Below, in pieces: positions 63,792 through 64,000 of a stretch of DNA of 64,000 bases; the stretch's first letter is position 1; every line of letters begins with the position of its first letter. This DNA is from Nematostella vectensis (lineage: Eukaryota > Cnidaria > Anthozoa > Actiniaria > Edwardsiidae): the NCBI RefSeq assembly GCF_932526225.1, contig NC_064044.1, forward strand, positions 8,172,801 through 8,236,800, given 5' to 3'. Under the pieces are notes generated by a model. The model was not told where the DNA came from. It saw nothing but the letters and a program-made list of their open reading frames with translations, and searched no databases. The position numbers were made by a program, and so were the translations under genes.

Positions 63792-63930
63792 AGGTCAAGT
63801 TTAAACGTCGTATTATCCATGAGCCGTACTCAATGCAAATGCATGCAAATGAAGATGGAACAATCGACTTGATTCTTTTGCATTTCCATTGAATACGGCT
63901 CATGGATAATACGACGTTTGAACTTAGCCT
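63792..63930. mobile_element. Short hairpin element in CLN3 intron 1
   Basis: Arms 63792-63850 and 63878-63930 are inverted copies (AGGTCAAGTTTAAACGTCGT / ACGACGTTTGAACTTAGCCT) with few mismatches and a loop of about 27 bases. Looks like a foldback MITE; no target duplication was established. Confidence 0.75.
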
Positions 63931-64000
63931 AAAGAGCGTCTAATTTTCAGTTGAGGCTGCGCCGTTCTTGCTTTAGTAGCATTATATCAGTGCATAAAAA

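Overview
The window looks like animal nuclear DNA, most likely from an early-branching metazoan such as an anthozoan cnidarian (sea anemone or coral). This is inferred from compact, intron-rich genes, a PRDM14-type PR-domain zinc-finger gene, an alpha-tubulin gene split right after its ATG, a glycine-rich DUF1399 gene and very many minisatellites and small inverted-repeat elements. The species cannot be fixed from the sequence alone. All exon boundaries below were read by eye from splice sites, reading frame and family resemblance. For the five complete models (GRDP-like, PRDM14-like, alpha-tubulin, SRRT, SNRNP40) the summed exon length is an exact multiple of three.

Layout. 1-7700 (+): 3' half of a long-chain acyl-CoA synthetase. 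9986-11011 (-): an EGF plus discoidin (F5/8 type C) gene with a frameshift. 13210-16177 (+): a DUF1399/GRDP-like protein whose last exon codes for a poly-glycine tail. 21849-28978 (+): a PRDM14-like gene with a TATA promoter. 29642-32816: a 3.2-kb foldback-type element with tandem 22-bp repeats in its arms and a 5-bp target duplication. 33697-38970 (+): an unusual alpha-tubulin. 40806-54926 (-): SRRT/ARS2 in 17 exons, with one AT-AC (U12-type) intron and three copies of a box H/ACA-like snoRNA in three successive introns. 55321-61348 (+): SNRNP40, head-to-head with SRRT about 0.4 kb away. 63245 to the edge (+): first exon of a CLN3 (battenin) gene.

Functional links. SRRT (cap-binding complex partner) and SNRNP40 (U5 snRNP WD40 subunit) are both RNA-processing genes and seem to share a bidirectional promoter; the snoRNA-like elements sit in sense orientation inside SRRT. 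No other operon-like or pathway link is visible.

A recurrent oddity is tandem amplification anchored on splice junctions. In the acyl-CoA synthetase gene one array repeats an exon end plus its donor 27 times, and another fills a whole intron with copies of the acceptor plus exon start. Weaker cases occur in SRRT exon 12 and in the PRDM14-like gene, where a zinc-finger exon fragment lies in the preceding intron. Long reading frames inside these arrays are artefacts of the repeat period and are not reported as genes.
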